DNA of 64,000 nucleotides from Dasypus novemcinctus (lineage: Eukaryota > Chordata > Mammalia > Cingulata > Dasypodidae): NCBI RefSeq assembly GCF_030445035.2, contig NC_080702.1:11540029-11604028 (forward strand), in the 5' to 3' direction. Made by a program: the position numbers and the translations under genes. Shown here piece by piece: positions 1-12,044 of this stretch. The notes beneath the pieces were generated by a model. It was not told the origin of the DNA and made no database searches. It saw only the letters and a program-made list of their open reading frames with translations. Every line of letters begins with the position of its first letter. Positions within the stretch are counted from its first letter, which is position 1.

Positions 1-3000
1 GGAATACTACTCAGCTGTAAGAAGGAATACAGTACTAAACACATGTGATAACATGGATGAATGTTGAGGACCTTATGTTGAGTGAAGCAAGCCAGGCATT
101 GAAGGATAAATACTGCATGACCTCTCTGATATGAAATAAGTAAACCAAGCTGTCTCTGAAAGCTAGAGATTGGATGATAGGCTTAAAGGAAGTTGGGGGG
201 TAGAGGAGGGTTGTGAGCTAAAACTTACCTGTGTGAAATCTATGCTAACCTGGAGGTAAGTATTTGTACAGAGAAGGGATAAAGTGGGGACATATGGGTA
301 CCTTTGGGTAGGGCTTTGAGGGCTTGAGGGGGACTAGGGATGGGAGGATGAGTCAGATGGCCCAAGAAATTGTGGGAGGGTGGGGGGAGCATTTGAACAT
401 AGGAGATTGTCAGGTATGTGGTTGAAACTACAATGTTGAAAAACTCTTTAGAAAATATGATAAGGAAGGTAACCTGTTTAAGATGCTTAATGGGGGGCAT
501 CTGACACAGGCCAGGCCTGTGTGAGTGCTCATTTTGTCATAGCGCATTATATCATTGGGTGGAGACCCATACAATGAAAATGAAGGTATACCCACATCCT
601 CGGAGGACTGATGTTCTCAAACAGAGGGAATTGTATCTCTCAAGAGAATTGCTGGCTCCCAACGGGTTAGGGCAGTCGATTATGTGAAGCCCTCAACATT
701 GTTGTGAGTATCTGTGAATATGGTCCTTCAAGTAATTAAGATTGACTTTCATGGCAGGCCCTGAGGGAAGGGGGAAAGAGGTGTTGAACAGATGGAATCA
801 GTGTAGCTGTGGGGCAATGGAAGTGTTCCACAAGATCATGCAATGATGGAATAGGACATGTTAAATTATATCAAAAATGTATAAAAGTCTATAGGCTAAA
901 ATGTAAACCATAAGGTAAAACATAAGATAACTAAAAATTTAGAAAATTGTGTAGTATAGAATATAATGTATACCCAAATTGAACCATGTTTGAAAGCTAT
1001 TGTTACAATATCTGTACATCAGTTTCAGCAAATGAATTACGAACATGTGCAAAGATTATTGCTGGGGAAGAGGCAAAGTGTTTGGTGTTTGATATGTGGG
1101 AGTAAAGTATATTGTATGTATGAATTACTGTGATCTAAAACTTTTGTAAATACAAACTTAAAAATTAGAAAGAAAAGAGAAAGGATATAGACACTGAGGA
1201 AGAAATGGAAGAAATTGCATTGCCACTGTACATACAGAGCAACAACTATTGCAGTGATGAAAGGCAAAATATCAAAAACAAACCTTTTTCATTTTTCTCA
1301 TTTTTGATACTCCAATTTATTTTTACTTCATTTAATTTTTTCTAAATTAGTATGTGTTCTATATCTAACCTTTAAACCCATTGCAATATGCCATTTTACT
1401 ATTACTGAAACCTGGTAATATATTAGGCTTCATTTTTAAAGATGTTTTAGACCACAGAGAGTTTCAACTATGGCTGGGGAGGAACACTGGTGTGGGGTGT
1501 TATTGATAGGGGGCACATAGTTGGGAAGGAGTTCTCCAAGGCATGTATTTAGGGTACAAAAAATTTTTGGATATTTTCATAATGGTTACAGTTAAAAATG
1601 ACAACTAAGGCAGTGTTGAATTCCTAGCCAGGGGAGCTCTGTCACATTCCCCAATGTAACAGCAATAATCCCCCAAGTGCAATGGCAAAGACCAATAAAG
1701 AAGGATGGTACAACAATGAGCCCTTGATACTGATGACTATGCTTATGAGCCTAAGAGCCTGAAATATGAATTAGGCCTAGAGCTGCAGGGTGCCTAAGAC
1801 TTACCTCTTGAGAGTCTCCATGTTGCTCAAATGTGGCCACTCGCTAAGCCAAACTCAGCATGTAAATGCATTACCTTCCCCCCAGTGTGGGACATGACTC
1901 CCAGGGATGAGCCTCCCTGGTGCTGAGGGATTACTATCAAGCACCAGTTGATGATATAACTAGAAAGAGCCCTTGAATAAAGTGGTCAACACACACCAGC
2001 AGAATATCACAGCCTACATGTAATATCGGGTGTTAAAAACTGCTTTTTGACCTTGAATAAAAGGGACAAATGGGAAGCCAAATGAGTTTATATGGCTATG
2101 AGTCTCCAAAAAAGAGTCAGGAAGTCATCAGAAGGGTCATGCTTATGTATGCCTCAGCAGGGTCCCAGAGACAGCCAAAGGAGATACAACCCCAGGTACT
2201 GGTGCTTCTGAGGGATAGGGAGACACACAGGTTCTGTGGTCATGGCAGATGGCTCTGGAGTTCAGTGCCTTGTCAGTTGGCCCTGCTTTGGAGTTTGTAT
2301 TCCTGAATGTGATGCAATTGGGCTCAGAAGTGAACTTTCTACACATGCCACTTCTGTTACTTTTACCAGACCAGTGGTTGGTGCTGGGGTTGGTGTATAC
2401 TCAGGAGATCTGAATCTCTGGACTGTCCCTGTGACAGCCAGGCCCTGAGCCTCAGCAGACTTGAAACTCCTACCTTCCTCTTTATTGAACATACCCCAGT
2501 CAGCTAACAAGGAGGTGAAGAAGGTCAAACACCACACCAGGGAACCAAGAGTGCCTACAACTGCAAGCAGAAGAATTGCATCCATCATCCATGTGGAATC
2601 AAAATCCCTTCTTGATATAGAGGCGGAGTGGACATAACCATCCCTGGATCCACAGGATGGAGTAATAGAGTATGGATTAGTGTGGACTTACTGATAGTCT
2701 ACTATGGAACAATTGTGAATAGTAATGGAAGAAATTGTAGCATAGATGTGGAGGAAGTGGCTATGGTAGCTGCTGAGGATAGAGAGAGGGAAGAAGAGAT
2801 ATGATGTGGGGGCATTTTCAGAACTTGGAGTTGTCCTGGGTGGTACCTCAGAGACAGATGTTAAACATTGTACGTCCTGCCGTGGCCCACTGGGTTGACT
2901 GGGAAAAGTTTAAACTACTATGTGAACCATAATCCATGTGGTACAGCAGTGCTCCAAAATGTATTCACCAAGTGCAATGGATGCCCCACGATTATGAAAG

Positions 3001-3095
3001 AGTTTCTTGGTGTGGGAGGAGTGGGATGAGGGGGGTGGAGGTATCTGGGGACCTCATTTTTTTAAATGTAATATTTAAAAAATAAATAGAGGAAT
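1..3095 (+). mobile_element. L1 retrotransposon, 3' end with very long 3'UTR
   Basis: The first ~138 bases encode the last residues of a plus-strand L1 ORF2 (YYSA-type peptide, then the decayed equivalent of the C-terminus seen in the minus-strand L1 ending at 23680). The remaining ~2.95 kb is non-coding and matches, in reverse complement and in the same order, the 3'UTR at 20908-23679 and the fragments at 18816-20907 and 56456-59085. It ends in an A-rich tail near 3060-3130. The rest of the element lies upstream of the window. ORFs inside it (for example 2070-2588) are not conserved as frames between copies and are not genes. Confidence 0.85.
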
Positions 3096-3130
3096 GAAAG
3101 AAACAATTAAAAAATAATAATAATAATAAA
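3096..3130 (+). repeat. A-rich tail / (AAT)n microsatellite
   Basis: An A-rich stretch followed by AATAATAAT repeats lies directly after the L1 3' end. It is probably the degenerated poly(A) tail of that element. Confidence 0.6.
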
Positions 3131-3760
3131 GTGAACATCAATGCAATGCAGCAGTGCTCCAAGATGTATCCACCAAATGAATGTGCCACAGTGATGAAAG
3201 ATGTTGTTGATATGGAAGAAGAGAGGGATGGGGTGTGGTGTGGTGGATATGGAACCTCTTAAACCTTCTTTTAAAGATTTATTTATTTGTTTCTCTCCCC
3301 TCCCCCCCATTGTCTGTTCTCTGTGTCTATTTGCTGCGTCTTCTTCTTGTCCGCTTCTGTTGTTCTCAGCAGCACAGGAATCTGTGTTTCTTTTTGTTGC
3401 ATCATCTTGTTGTGTCAGTTCTGCCTGTGGGGGGCACCATTCTTAGGCAGGCTGCACTTTGTTTCACACTGGGCAGCTCTCTGTACGGGGCACACTCCTT
3501 GCACATGGGGCTCCCCTACTCGGGGGTCACCCCTGCATGGAACTGCACTCCTTGTGTGCATCAGCACTGCGCATGCGTCAGCTCCACACGGGTCAAGGAG
3601 GCCCAGGGTTTGAACTGCGGACCTCCCATGTAGTAGACGGACACCCTAACCACTGGACCAAGTCTGCTTCCATTAACCTTTTTAATGTAATATTTTTGTG
3701 ATGTATGTATCTTTTTAAAAAGACAATAAAATAACTCTATAGTAGAATAAAAATAAAAGA
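3131..3760 (+). mobile_element. Short 5'-truncated L1 3'UTR fragment split by a SINE
   Basis: 3131-3269 and 3673-3760 together match the terminal ~230 bases of the L1 3'UTR (compare 5950-6130). They share the 'chance of a TGCCACAGTGATGAAAG'-type segment and the final AAAAAGACAAT tail. The DAS SINE at 3270-3672 sits between the two halves, so it landed in an already truncated L1 copy. Confidence 0.75.
3270..3672 (-). mobile_element. DAS-type tRNA-derived SINE
   Basis: On the plus strand it starts with the reverse complement of the A-rich DAS tail (AAAGATTTATTTATTTG) and ends with the reverse complement of the tRNA-like head (GGAAGCAGACTTGG on minus). Pol III A-box and B-box-like sequences lie in the head (B box near 3605-3615). 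Flanks share an imperfect duplication: TTAAACCTTCTTT at 3256 and TTAACCTTTTTAA at 3674. The long ORFs here (3201-3701) run through the SINE body in several frames and are not genes. Confidence 0.9.
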
Positions 3761-4560
3761 GCATCAAATGCCCCTAGTGCTTCAAATGTATGACTTTCTA
3801 CGCTGAGACATTTCTGTGATTTTACTTTAATGATTCATGTGATTACATCAGGCCTGCCAAGTTTATCCAGAATAAGCTCCCTGTTTTAAGGCCAGATAAT
3901 TAGCAGTATTAATTATGTCTGCCTAGGCTACAACATAACACAAACATGGAGATCTGCATATGATATTATGAGACTATTGAAATTTTGGTCAAATTTATGT
4001 ATATAAATTTTATATGCATATTTGTGTATAAAATTACATATATATTTGTTGTGTCTACAATTTTATTGTCTTTCATTACATCTTTGAGGGTATCTCACAA
4101 GGAAGAAGCAAGTGGAAAACATAATTAAAATTTGCAATGTATTATTTTATTTTCTAATAATTAAACATGTGTTCTACTTTAGAAACACCACATTTAAAAT
4201 GTTTTTTATTTCATACCAGTCTTGGGAAATTTAAGCAATTTGTAGCATAGGCAGAACTTGGGAAAAGGACAGACTGGCACCTCTTTCCCATATTGAGGGC
4301 CAGATATTAGTCAACAGACTTTCCTGCCAAGGCAGCTGTGGTCACACCTGTACCTGATATCCCAAGAGCAGAGAGGCTGTGGAGATTTGATCCCCCAAAA
4401 TCCAATGTGCAGTCCTTTACTATATGCTCAGCTTGAGAGGTTTTAAGCATATTTAGTGCAAGAAAGGTTTTTACCTCATATACTGAAACTAGACTCTATC
4501 AATGAATATGTTCTAAGTTGACTGTAAATGTGTGAATCAAAGAATGGTGGAATGATTTAA
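3761..4560. other. AT-rich non-coding DNA, nothing recognised
   Basis: There is no supported ORF, RNA gene or recognisable repeat. The stretch near 3990-4050 is TATA-rich. Confidence 0.5.
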
Positions 4561-5754
4561 TGACTCATCCGCCACTGTAAATTTTATCCCCAACCTTCAT
4601 GCCTTCTTTCCCTGCATAGTTGTGATTTGTAGGCATTCCTTAAACATCCACCTGCCACCTCACCTACACTCAATTATTCTCAACTTCTTTATTGCTCCCC
4701 TGAATCCACCCCATATCCCTTTTGACCTCCATCCCTCCATGGTTCATATTCCAGAATTAGCACAACCCTCTGAAATTACATTGTCTCCACAACCTTCCTC
4801 CTCCATGCCTTGCTGAGACCAGCTCAGCAGTAGGTCTGCACAAAGGGAAGGCAATTCAGAATGAAGAAATAAAGGACAGAAAGAGAGACACAAGAGAGGA
4901 AACAAAGATGGTATCAGGGGGCTTCACCGCTTTTGAAACTGAGAACCTCAACCCTAGTTTCTCCATTGTATTTACTTGAAAGTTAAGAAGCAACTTGCAA
5001 AATCTACAATAAGGTACTGGAACATCTTGACAATAACAAGAAAAAACAAATAGGTAATAAACAATAACAGGAGGCAACTCCGACCATCATGTACAACAAG
5101 AAACAACTAATAGGTAAGCCAGTTTCCCACAACAATGCCTTCCTTCTCCCCTACCCTAAAACAACTCCCCTGTTCCAATGATCTCAGGCTATTTCCTGAG
5201 ACTTTGGTTTCTGCTGCCCTCGAGCCCAAACCCATGACCATAGGGCATGCTTGGGTCCCATATGTCTGCCATCCACACCCCTTCAAAATTATGCCAATAC
5301 TATGAAGCCTGTTCATTTCTCCGGGGACATTTAGTTCTATGATGCCAACTAGCTTCCTCACATCCATTAATTGCCCTTTGCACATTTTGCATCCCTTTGT
5401 CATTGTTGTTCATAACCTTCATCTCCTTTTTCCACCCTCTATCCTTCCCTTGAGAAACTAAGTATCCTGGTCTTCATACCTCAATAGTTATTCCTCTTCT
5501 CCCAATGATGTTCTTTAACCCCTCAAAGCTATTAAATCTCTTGTGCCTCTTATTCATACCTGCCTTTTTCTATGCCTTTTATCCTTCTTTATTTTCTATT
5601 TTCCCTGCATTCTTTACCCTCCTGTGCCCCTGAATCTGCACCCATGTATTATTCCTATGTTCCCTTTCCCAGTGCACTTTTTATTACCCTGCTCTATCAC
5701 ACACATAGGAAAATTCACTCCCCTAAACGCTCCAGCACTCCCACCATGAAACCT
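4561..5754. other. Unclassified repeat-like tract, possible endogenous retroviral LTR part
   Basis: 4561-4810 and 5400-5750 are pyrimidine-rich and share a short similar string (CCCCTGAATC followed by CACCC). Between them, 4812-4900 carries GCTGAGACCAGCTCAGCAG and then AATAAAGGACAGA. That looks like the R region of some endogenous retroviral LTRs, but I cannot delimit an LTR or find a target duplication. Short ORFs (for example 5107-5403 on minus) show no recognisable domain. Confidence 0.25.
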
Positions 5755-6136
5755 TGATCATGGCCACGGTAGTTGCTGAGGGTAGGAAGAGGGAAGAAGA
5801 GATGAGATGTGGGGACATTTTTGGAACTTGGAGTTGTCCTAAATGATATTGCAGAGACAGATGCTGGACATTATTTATCCTGCCATAACCCACTGAATGT
5901 ACTGGGGGAGAGTGTAAACTACAATGTAAACTATAATCCATGCAGTGCGGCTGTGTTCCAAGATGTATTCACCAAATGCAATGAACGTGCCACAGTAATG
6001 AAAGAGGTTGATGTGGGAGGAGTGGGAAATGGGGGTGGGGTATGTGGGATCCTCATATTTTTTAATGTAACATTTTTTGTGATCTATGTATCCTTTTTAA
6101 AAAGACAATTTAATAAAAATTTAAAAATAGAATGTT
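5755..6136 (+). mobile_element. 5'-truncated L1 3'UTR end
   Basis: About 380 bases match the terminal part of the long L1 3'UTR seen at 2760-3090 (plus) and 56540-56840 (minus). It ends in an A-rich tail (AATAAAAATTTAAAAATAG). The 109-residue ORF at 5809-6138 is non-coding 3'UTR read by chance. Confidence 0.85.
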
Positions 6137-6299
6137 AAAATAAAAAACAACTCATTTGTAAATGCTGAACATGGAAAATGAGGCTTTTGTAGGTGATTGG
6201 AGTCTTGGGAAGATCACAAATATGTAATAAGCACCACCTAGGCCTCCAGAGGTCTGAAGGTATCACTACTCTTCCATACATGAGCAATTTACTTCATTA

Positions 6300-6560
6300 C
6301 ACATCCACGTGGTGACGGTGAGGGTGTGAATTTATGAGAGTGGGTTTGACTGTGTGAGTTTATGTGAGCGTGCATAATTGAGAGGGTGTTTTTACATGGT
6401 AAGTGTATGCATGAGTGCAAGTGTGTGAGACTGAGATTGTGGGAACGTGGATATGAAGATGTTTATGCGAATAGATGTGATTTGGGATTATGAGTGATCA
6501 TGCACGTGTGTGTCTGCATCTGTGTGAAAAGAGCAAATTTGTGTTTGTGCATGTTTGTAA
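6300..6560. repeat. Degenerate GT-rich simple repeat
   Basis: About 260 bases of interspersed TGTGAG, GTGTGT and TATGAG motifs look like a decayed (TG)n-type microsatellite. Confidence 0.6.
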
Positions 6561-9331
6561 AGTATGGGTAGTCTATAAATTTACAATTCCTGACATGTAA
6601 AATGGGGCAGATGGATTGAATAGTGGACAGGATCAAATTGTTTTTTGGTGAAAACAAATGATTGGTTGGTACACTTATATTTTAGGCTTCTTCATTAATA
6701 ACAAAAATCAATGAATTCTTATAATTCAAAATTTTGCAAAAAACAATGGCAATTGAGTAAGTAGCATTGACTTATCTGTTAAAAGAATGGGTAGATCTGT
6801 CTTTTAAAAACCTGATCCTGGATGTTTTATTTCTGAGGAATCCTTTTATAAACTTTTCTCTTTTTTCTATCATTGTTCTAATTATTTATTTCTAGTGTGG
6901 GACAGTACTAGAAAAATGCATTTTCCTAAAAAATTCCATATTGATAGACATTCACTTGTGTAAATCAATCTGGTGATTTCTAATATAAGTTATTAGAAGC
7001 ATGTTTTCTTTTTCTTATAGCTCTTTGAAAATCCTCAGTTATTTTGTCTGATTCCCTATCTGCTCATGTGGCAGGGTGAGATATTAGAGTCCTATATGGT
7101 GTTATATATGCTTGTTTTGTAAGTTCACAACATTACTATACACTTATTGTTTATGTGCATTTATGTGTGATTATATACTTGAAAAAATTTAAAAAATAAA
7201 GAAAAGTTTTAAAAAATTAAATGATGTTTACCTAAATAGTATGAAGATTAGGAAATAACTCACTTTGTGGTATAAAAGCTTATAAGGGAAGCAGAGAATA
7301 AAGTGACTTACTGCGTGCTCAGACATGAACGTTTCCTGCTTCTCTTCATATGTGTCCCTGTTTGCCTCCAGGGATTATAGAAAAGAAAGAGCCTCATGCA
7401 AACACTCCAATGGTCTCTTCTGAGACCCTGATTAGAAACTTGTAATTGTTTTTGGTAATTAGCGACTGCAAAAATGTTTTTCAGAAATATTCTCAGGAAC
7501 CCATGACTGCACTCTCATGATACAAGTGAAATTATAATTGTTGCATGGGGAGGTGAGGTCACAAAATCACAAAACCCTATTTCAGGATCTTATTTCCCCT
7601 CTACCACACACATATTTGCAATCATTACTGCCTCACTGAGACCAGAGGATTGAGAGTGAGAAGAATTTGGGTAAGTATTTTCTAAATCAATGGGAAAGGC
7701 AGAATCATAAGAGAAGGAGGCCTATCAAGTGTCAGGATAAGTGATACTATTCTAAAAAGGAATTCTTCAGGGTGTGAAACTGCTCCAGAATAAAAAATGC
7801 ACAGATGAGAAGAAAAATTCCTGCAGCATGAGCTAAGCTAGTAAAGAAAAGTGTGGGTCCTAGATCCAATACCATTCCCTGGTGTTTCCTAATGTAATTT
7901 GGTTAATTCCTCACTGACGGTAATTGTTAATGTTTAGTCCAAGTGATCAAGAAATCTCTGATTTTTACAATGATTAAGGATTGCAATTCTGTAACGAATC
8001 TGCTGTTTAGTCAGTCTACCTAATAGGAATCATATAAAAAATTCTCAGAATTAATATAGGTGTGCATGTAATACATCCATGTTTGTAATAATGAACAGGA
8101 CGTATCAACAGGAATCATCCAATCCTGTGCAGAAATTGTGTATCTGAACCACAGTTGACAAAAAGGAAATGCTTTCTTTAAGTCAGGGGTTATGAATTGC
8201 TTCATGAAGACAGTAAATGTGCCTTTACTGAAAATATCTGTGGTCTCTTGATTATGGTGAGACTGTTTTGCTCCTTGATGTTAGGGAAGGAATATTTAAG
8301 GATAATGTAACTTTATTAACAAGTCTTTCAGACAGTGTCTGTTAGGCTCAAATATATCTTTCAATATTTTCTGTTTTAAAAACAGATTATCAAACATAAT
8401 CTTATTATTTTTATTTATACAGTGCAGAAGATTTCACGCTTTACAGATGCTATTTTTCATACATCTTATATTTTGATATCTTTCACAGATTTATCTTATT
8501 GGTAACTCAATTTAGATAGTAATAGATAAATATATGATCCACAATTAGTAAGGATATAGTTTCAACTCCATGATATTTTATCATGCTTTAGCGTTTCAAG
8601 TCCCTTATATTAGAGCATGACCTAATGTTGTTAAATAAGTTCAGTGAGAGATGTCATTATACTTTTTTTTCCTGACATTAAAACAAAGGAATCTTTCTCT
8701 TGCCATCTTAAATCAGAATTTATCAGGCATTTACCAAATCCATTTTGTCATAGCATAGGTTTGTGTAGTAATATGCTACAAAGAGGACATCCATATTTTA
8801 CTGTAATCATTAAATCCTTATTCATAACTGATATTGAGCTATGTAATAACTTCAATACTTACTTGGAAAGCTTTAAATAAAATGCCATCAATCTAAAATA
8901 AAATGATAGGTTGTAAGAACAAATATAGAGAGATTATTTGAATAATACAGGTAGGTATCTTCCTTAGTATAGCATGTGTGGTTAAAGCTACCTAGGGTGT
9001 AAATTTTGCAAATCATTTAACTTCTTTGTGCCTAAATTAACCTCAACTTTATGATTAAAGTTCCAGTGTGTGCATCATGGATTTGCAAAGAAAATAGAAA
9101 TTAGTATATGTACAGACTTGATAGCAGAAGTTCATACATAGTAATTTCTCTTTATATAGTCAATGCTTAGATATCTCTTAATTAAAGAAAAACTAATATG
9201 TCTTTAAGTACAATCTAACAGTAAGTGGAGAATTTTGTATTTTGATTGAGATGATAAATGTAGCTCATGATTTATGTTCCCAATGCAGTATTTTCTGGTT
9301 TTGAGATAATCAGTCACAGATAACTGACAAA
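6561..9331. other. Upstream flank of the V1R gene, AT-rich non-coding
   Basis: No supported gene lies here. 7100-7220 resembles the last bases of an old L1 (short 3'UTR string, then A-rich AAAAAATTTAAAAAATAAAG), with low confidence. V1R genes normally have short non-coding 5' exons upstream of the coding exon, and these cannot be placed from sequence alone. Confidence 0.45.
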
Positions 9332-10234
9332 ATGGCCTCCAAGGATTTGGCAATAGGAATGATCTTCTTATTACAAACCGTATTTGGAATGCTGGGGAAT
9401 TTCTCACTTTTTTGCCATTATATCTTCCTTTCCTTCACTGGGTGCAGATTAAGGTCCACAGATTTGATTGTCAAGCACCTGTTAGTAGCCAATTCCTTGG
9501 TCCTTCTATGTAAAGGAATACCACAAACAACGGCAGCATTTGATTTGAAAGATGTGTTCAATGATTTTGTATGCAAAGTTGTTTTGTATCTTCACAGAGT
9601 GGGAAGGGGGGTGTCCATTGGAACCACCTGTCTCTTGAGTATTTTCCAGGCCATCATGATCAGTCCCAGGAATGCCCGGTGGACAGAGTTGAAATTTAAA
9701 GCCCCAAAGTACACTGGTTTTTCCCTTTTCCTGTGCTGGATCATCTACATTGCAGTAAATATTATTTTTCCAGTGCATATGTCCGGCAGACAGAACACCA
9801 AAAACATCACAAACCTTAAAAGTTTTGGATACTGTGCTTCTGTACGTCATGACAAAATCTCAGACTCACTCTATGCAGTGTTGTTATCAGTCCCTGATGC
9901 TTTATGTCTGGGGCTCATGCTCTGGGCCAGTGGCTCCATGGTTTGCAGCTTGTACAGGCACAAGCAGAGGGTCCAATATATTCATAGGAACAATGTCTCC
10001 CCCAGATCCTCCCCTGAGTCCAGAGCTGCCCAAAACATCCTTTTACTGGTGAGCACTTTTGTAACTTTTTATACCTTTTCCTCCATATTTCAGATTTGTC
10101 TTGCTCTTTTAAATAATCCTAGTTGGTGGCTGGTAGACACCGCTGCACTTCTTAATTCCTGTTTCCCATCTCTCAGCCCCTTTGTTCTCATGTGTCGTGA
10201 CCCCAGTGTTTTCAGGTTCCACTCTGCCAAGTAA
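9332..10234 (+). CDS. Vomeronasal type-1 receptor (V1R), intact
   Basis: This encodes a 300-residue class A-like GPCR. V1Rs detect pheromone-type small ligands at the surface of vomeronasal sensory neurons and signal through Gi2 and TRPC2 (family knowledge). Seven hydrophobic segments are visible at about 8-30, 44-66, 85-110, 127-148, 178-204, 234-258 and 268-288. Family hallmarks are GNFSLF in TM1 (22-27), RGVSIGTTCLLSIFQAI around TM3, Cys81 and Cys168 for the extracellular disulphide, an N-glycosylation site at Asn158 (NIT) in loop 2, LGLMLWASGSMV at TM5 and SPFVLMCRDP at the end of TM7. The start has a strong Kozak context (A at -3, G at +4), and the length and N-terminus (MASKDLAIGMIFL) fit V1Rs. 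It is single-exon and shows no stop or frameshift. The basic loop YRHKQRVQYIH after TM5 is typical. The orthologue is not assigned. Confidence 0.96.
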   Translation: MASKDLAIGMIFLLQTVFGMLGNFSLFCHYIFLSFTGCRLRSTDLIVKHLLVANSLVLLCKGIPQTTAAFDLKDVFNDFVCKVVLYLHRVGRGVSIGTTCLLSIFQAIMISPRNARWTELKFKAPKYTGFSLFLCWIIYIAVNIIFPVHMSGRQNTKNITNLKSFGYCASVRHDKISDSLYAVLLSVPDALCLGLMLWASGSMVCSLYRHKQRVQYIHRNNVSPRSSPESRAAQNILLLVSTFVTFYTFSSIFQICLALLNNPSWWLVDTAALLNSCFPSLSPFVLMCRDPSVFRFHSAK

Positions 10235-10395
10235 GGCGTACAGAATTCCCCATCTTTTCAGAAATATGTAAATGTACGTTTCTGCAAGATGTTCAGTTAT
10301 GATTTATACATCTCCTAGTTTATCATAAGAACTGTTATGAAAAGTCACACTTCAAGTGCAAGGAAAAAGACAACCTAACCTGCCTTTGCCACAAG

Positions 10396-10401
10396 AATAA
10401 A
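10396..10401 (+). promoter_or_regulatory. Possible polyadenylation signal AATAAA
   Basis: AATAAA lies about 160 bases after the V1R stop codon. It is the first such hexamer downstream, but its use cannot be shown. Confidence 0.3.
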
Positions 10402-10550
10402 CAAATGATAACAACAATTGAAAATGAAATATTATGCAATTACTACATAAGTATGTCTTCGAGTATGTAAGTTTCTACCTGATATAGTATATTTTTCCAA
10501 AAATTCACTACATATCAAATTGTTGCACAAGTTATATAATAAAGGAAGAG

Positions 10551-10577
10551 AGTGTGTGTGTGTGGGGGGGGGGGGGA
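10551..10577. repeat. (TG)n followed by a G run
   Basis: Alternating GT runs directly into about 13 consecutive G. Confidence 0.85.
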
Positions 10578-12044
10578 TTCAAAATACCTAAAAGAAAATA
10601 TCTGCATGGAATAATGAAGAAGTAGGGTGTGAAAATGGAATCTGTATTTCAGATTCTGAATCAGAGAATATGATCGTTGTGGGCAAGTTATGATTTTGGT
10701 ATCTAATGTAATTAGATAGATGGCAGTCATTTGAAATATGATGCTGAGAAGAGAGATTGGCATATATAAAATAGTGTAGAAATGTTCATATAGAACTGAA
10801 ATAGATCAAACAAGAATGGAAAAATATGTTTTTGCTGTTTTTTGGAGAGATCAGATGAGTTTGAGAATATGAAAAAATCTGGGTAACTGGTAGAAAATTT
10901 CATGGATTTTTGAACTGTAGATGGAAGTTTGTGTGTCTTGGGGTGTTTTATTTGATATTATGAGAACATTTCTATTGGGCATTTTGGCAACAAAAATTTT
11001 GGGAAGAGCACTCTCATTTCTTTAAGTTAAAGGACATAAGATTTTCACTGAGCCTTTCATTAACCTTGGAGCAGTAGAAGAATAGCCATTTGAAAGAAGA
11101 AAAGCATATATCCTTTTTTGGTTTATAATGTGGAGTTAATAACTTATTGGATTCTGAATTATCATAATGATGTTTCCTCAACTTTAAGAAACATTTTCTT
11201 ACATCTCTCTCTCTGTAGTTACATGTAAAGCAGATGTAAAGTGGTAAAATCATAAAAATTTTAAACAGCAGCATCAGTTTGCTGTACATTGAATGTTATG
11301 CCAAAATATAAACAAACACATTTTAGCTCCCCCAAAACATATAACTTATATATATTTACATATACACATATATTAACATTTTCATGTACATATATATGTG
11401 CATATATATAAAACGAGATTATGTTTGATATAAAATAATATTGGAAAAGTATAAATTGAGAAATTAAAATAACAGCAAATTTTGTTTAACTGTAAAGCAT
11501 ATTTAAACTGATGATTTATATCACCAGGCTTGTTACTTTATTTGTTAAAATTATAACTATGTGTAAGTATATATACTGAAATAGTTAATTAGCTGAATTA
11601 ATGAGAAACTGTTTTAACTGAATAAAATCATAATATGAAATGTAATGAAAATGAGGTTAAAAACTATTCTATTGTAATTATGTATTAGTAATATCTCTTT
11701 AAAAATATCCTATTTAATATATGCAAATATTGTTTGATATTAATAGGAGCAATAATATACTTAGGAGTAATATAATGATGCCTGTATTTGAGAGTGTATG
11801 TCCAAATTTGTTGCGTGCTCTTTATTATATCACACTTAGTTAACTTCCTTGTTCTTTGTATCTTCTGCTTATTTGTGTTTAAAATTCCACATTTTGCCTT
11901 TTTTCTTTGGAGGTTGCAAACTCAGTATCTCTTAGTTTATAACCTAGAAATTAAAGTATACTTTAAAAATTAATCACAGGGTAAAGTTACCCGATATGTT
12001 CAACTGCCTTCCTGCAAATATAAAGTCAATGCAACTCTAATCTA
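10578..12044. other. AT-rich intergenic DNA
   Basis: No gene is supported. 11340-11415 is a TATA/ACATATA-rich low-complexity patch. Short ORFs lack any recognisable domain. Confidence 0.5.

Noticed and set aside
2070-2588. Overlapping ORFs on both strands
   Set aside because: They lie in the L1 3'UTR. The corresponding regions at 19544-19741, 21224-21454 and 56977-57456 do not keep the same frames.
3201-3701. Overlapping ORFs of 80-132 codons
   Set aside because: They lie in the body of a DAS SINE. The same frames appear in the copies at 35242-35713 and 41647-42059.
9506-9850. 114-codon minus-strand ORF under the V1R gene
   Set aside because: It is an antisense shadow of the receptor frame with no family features.
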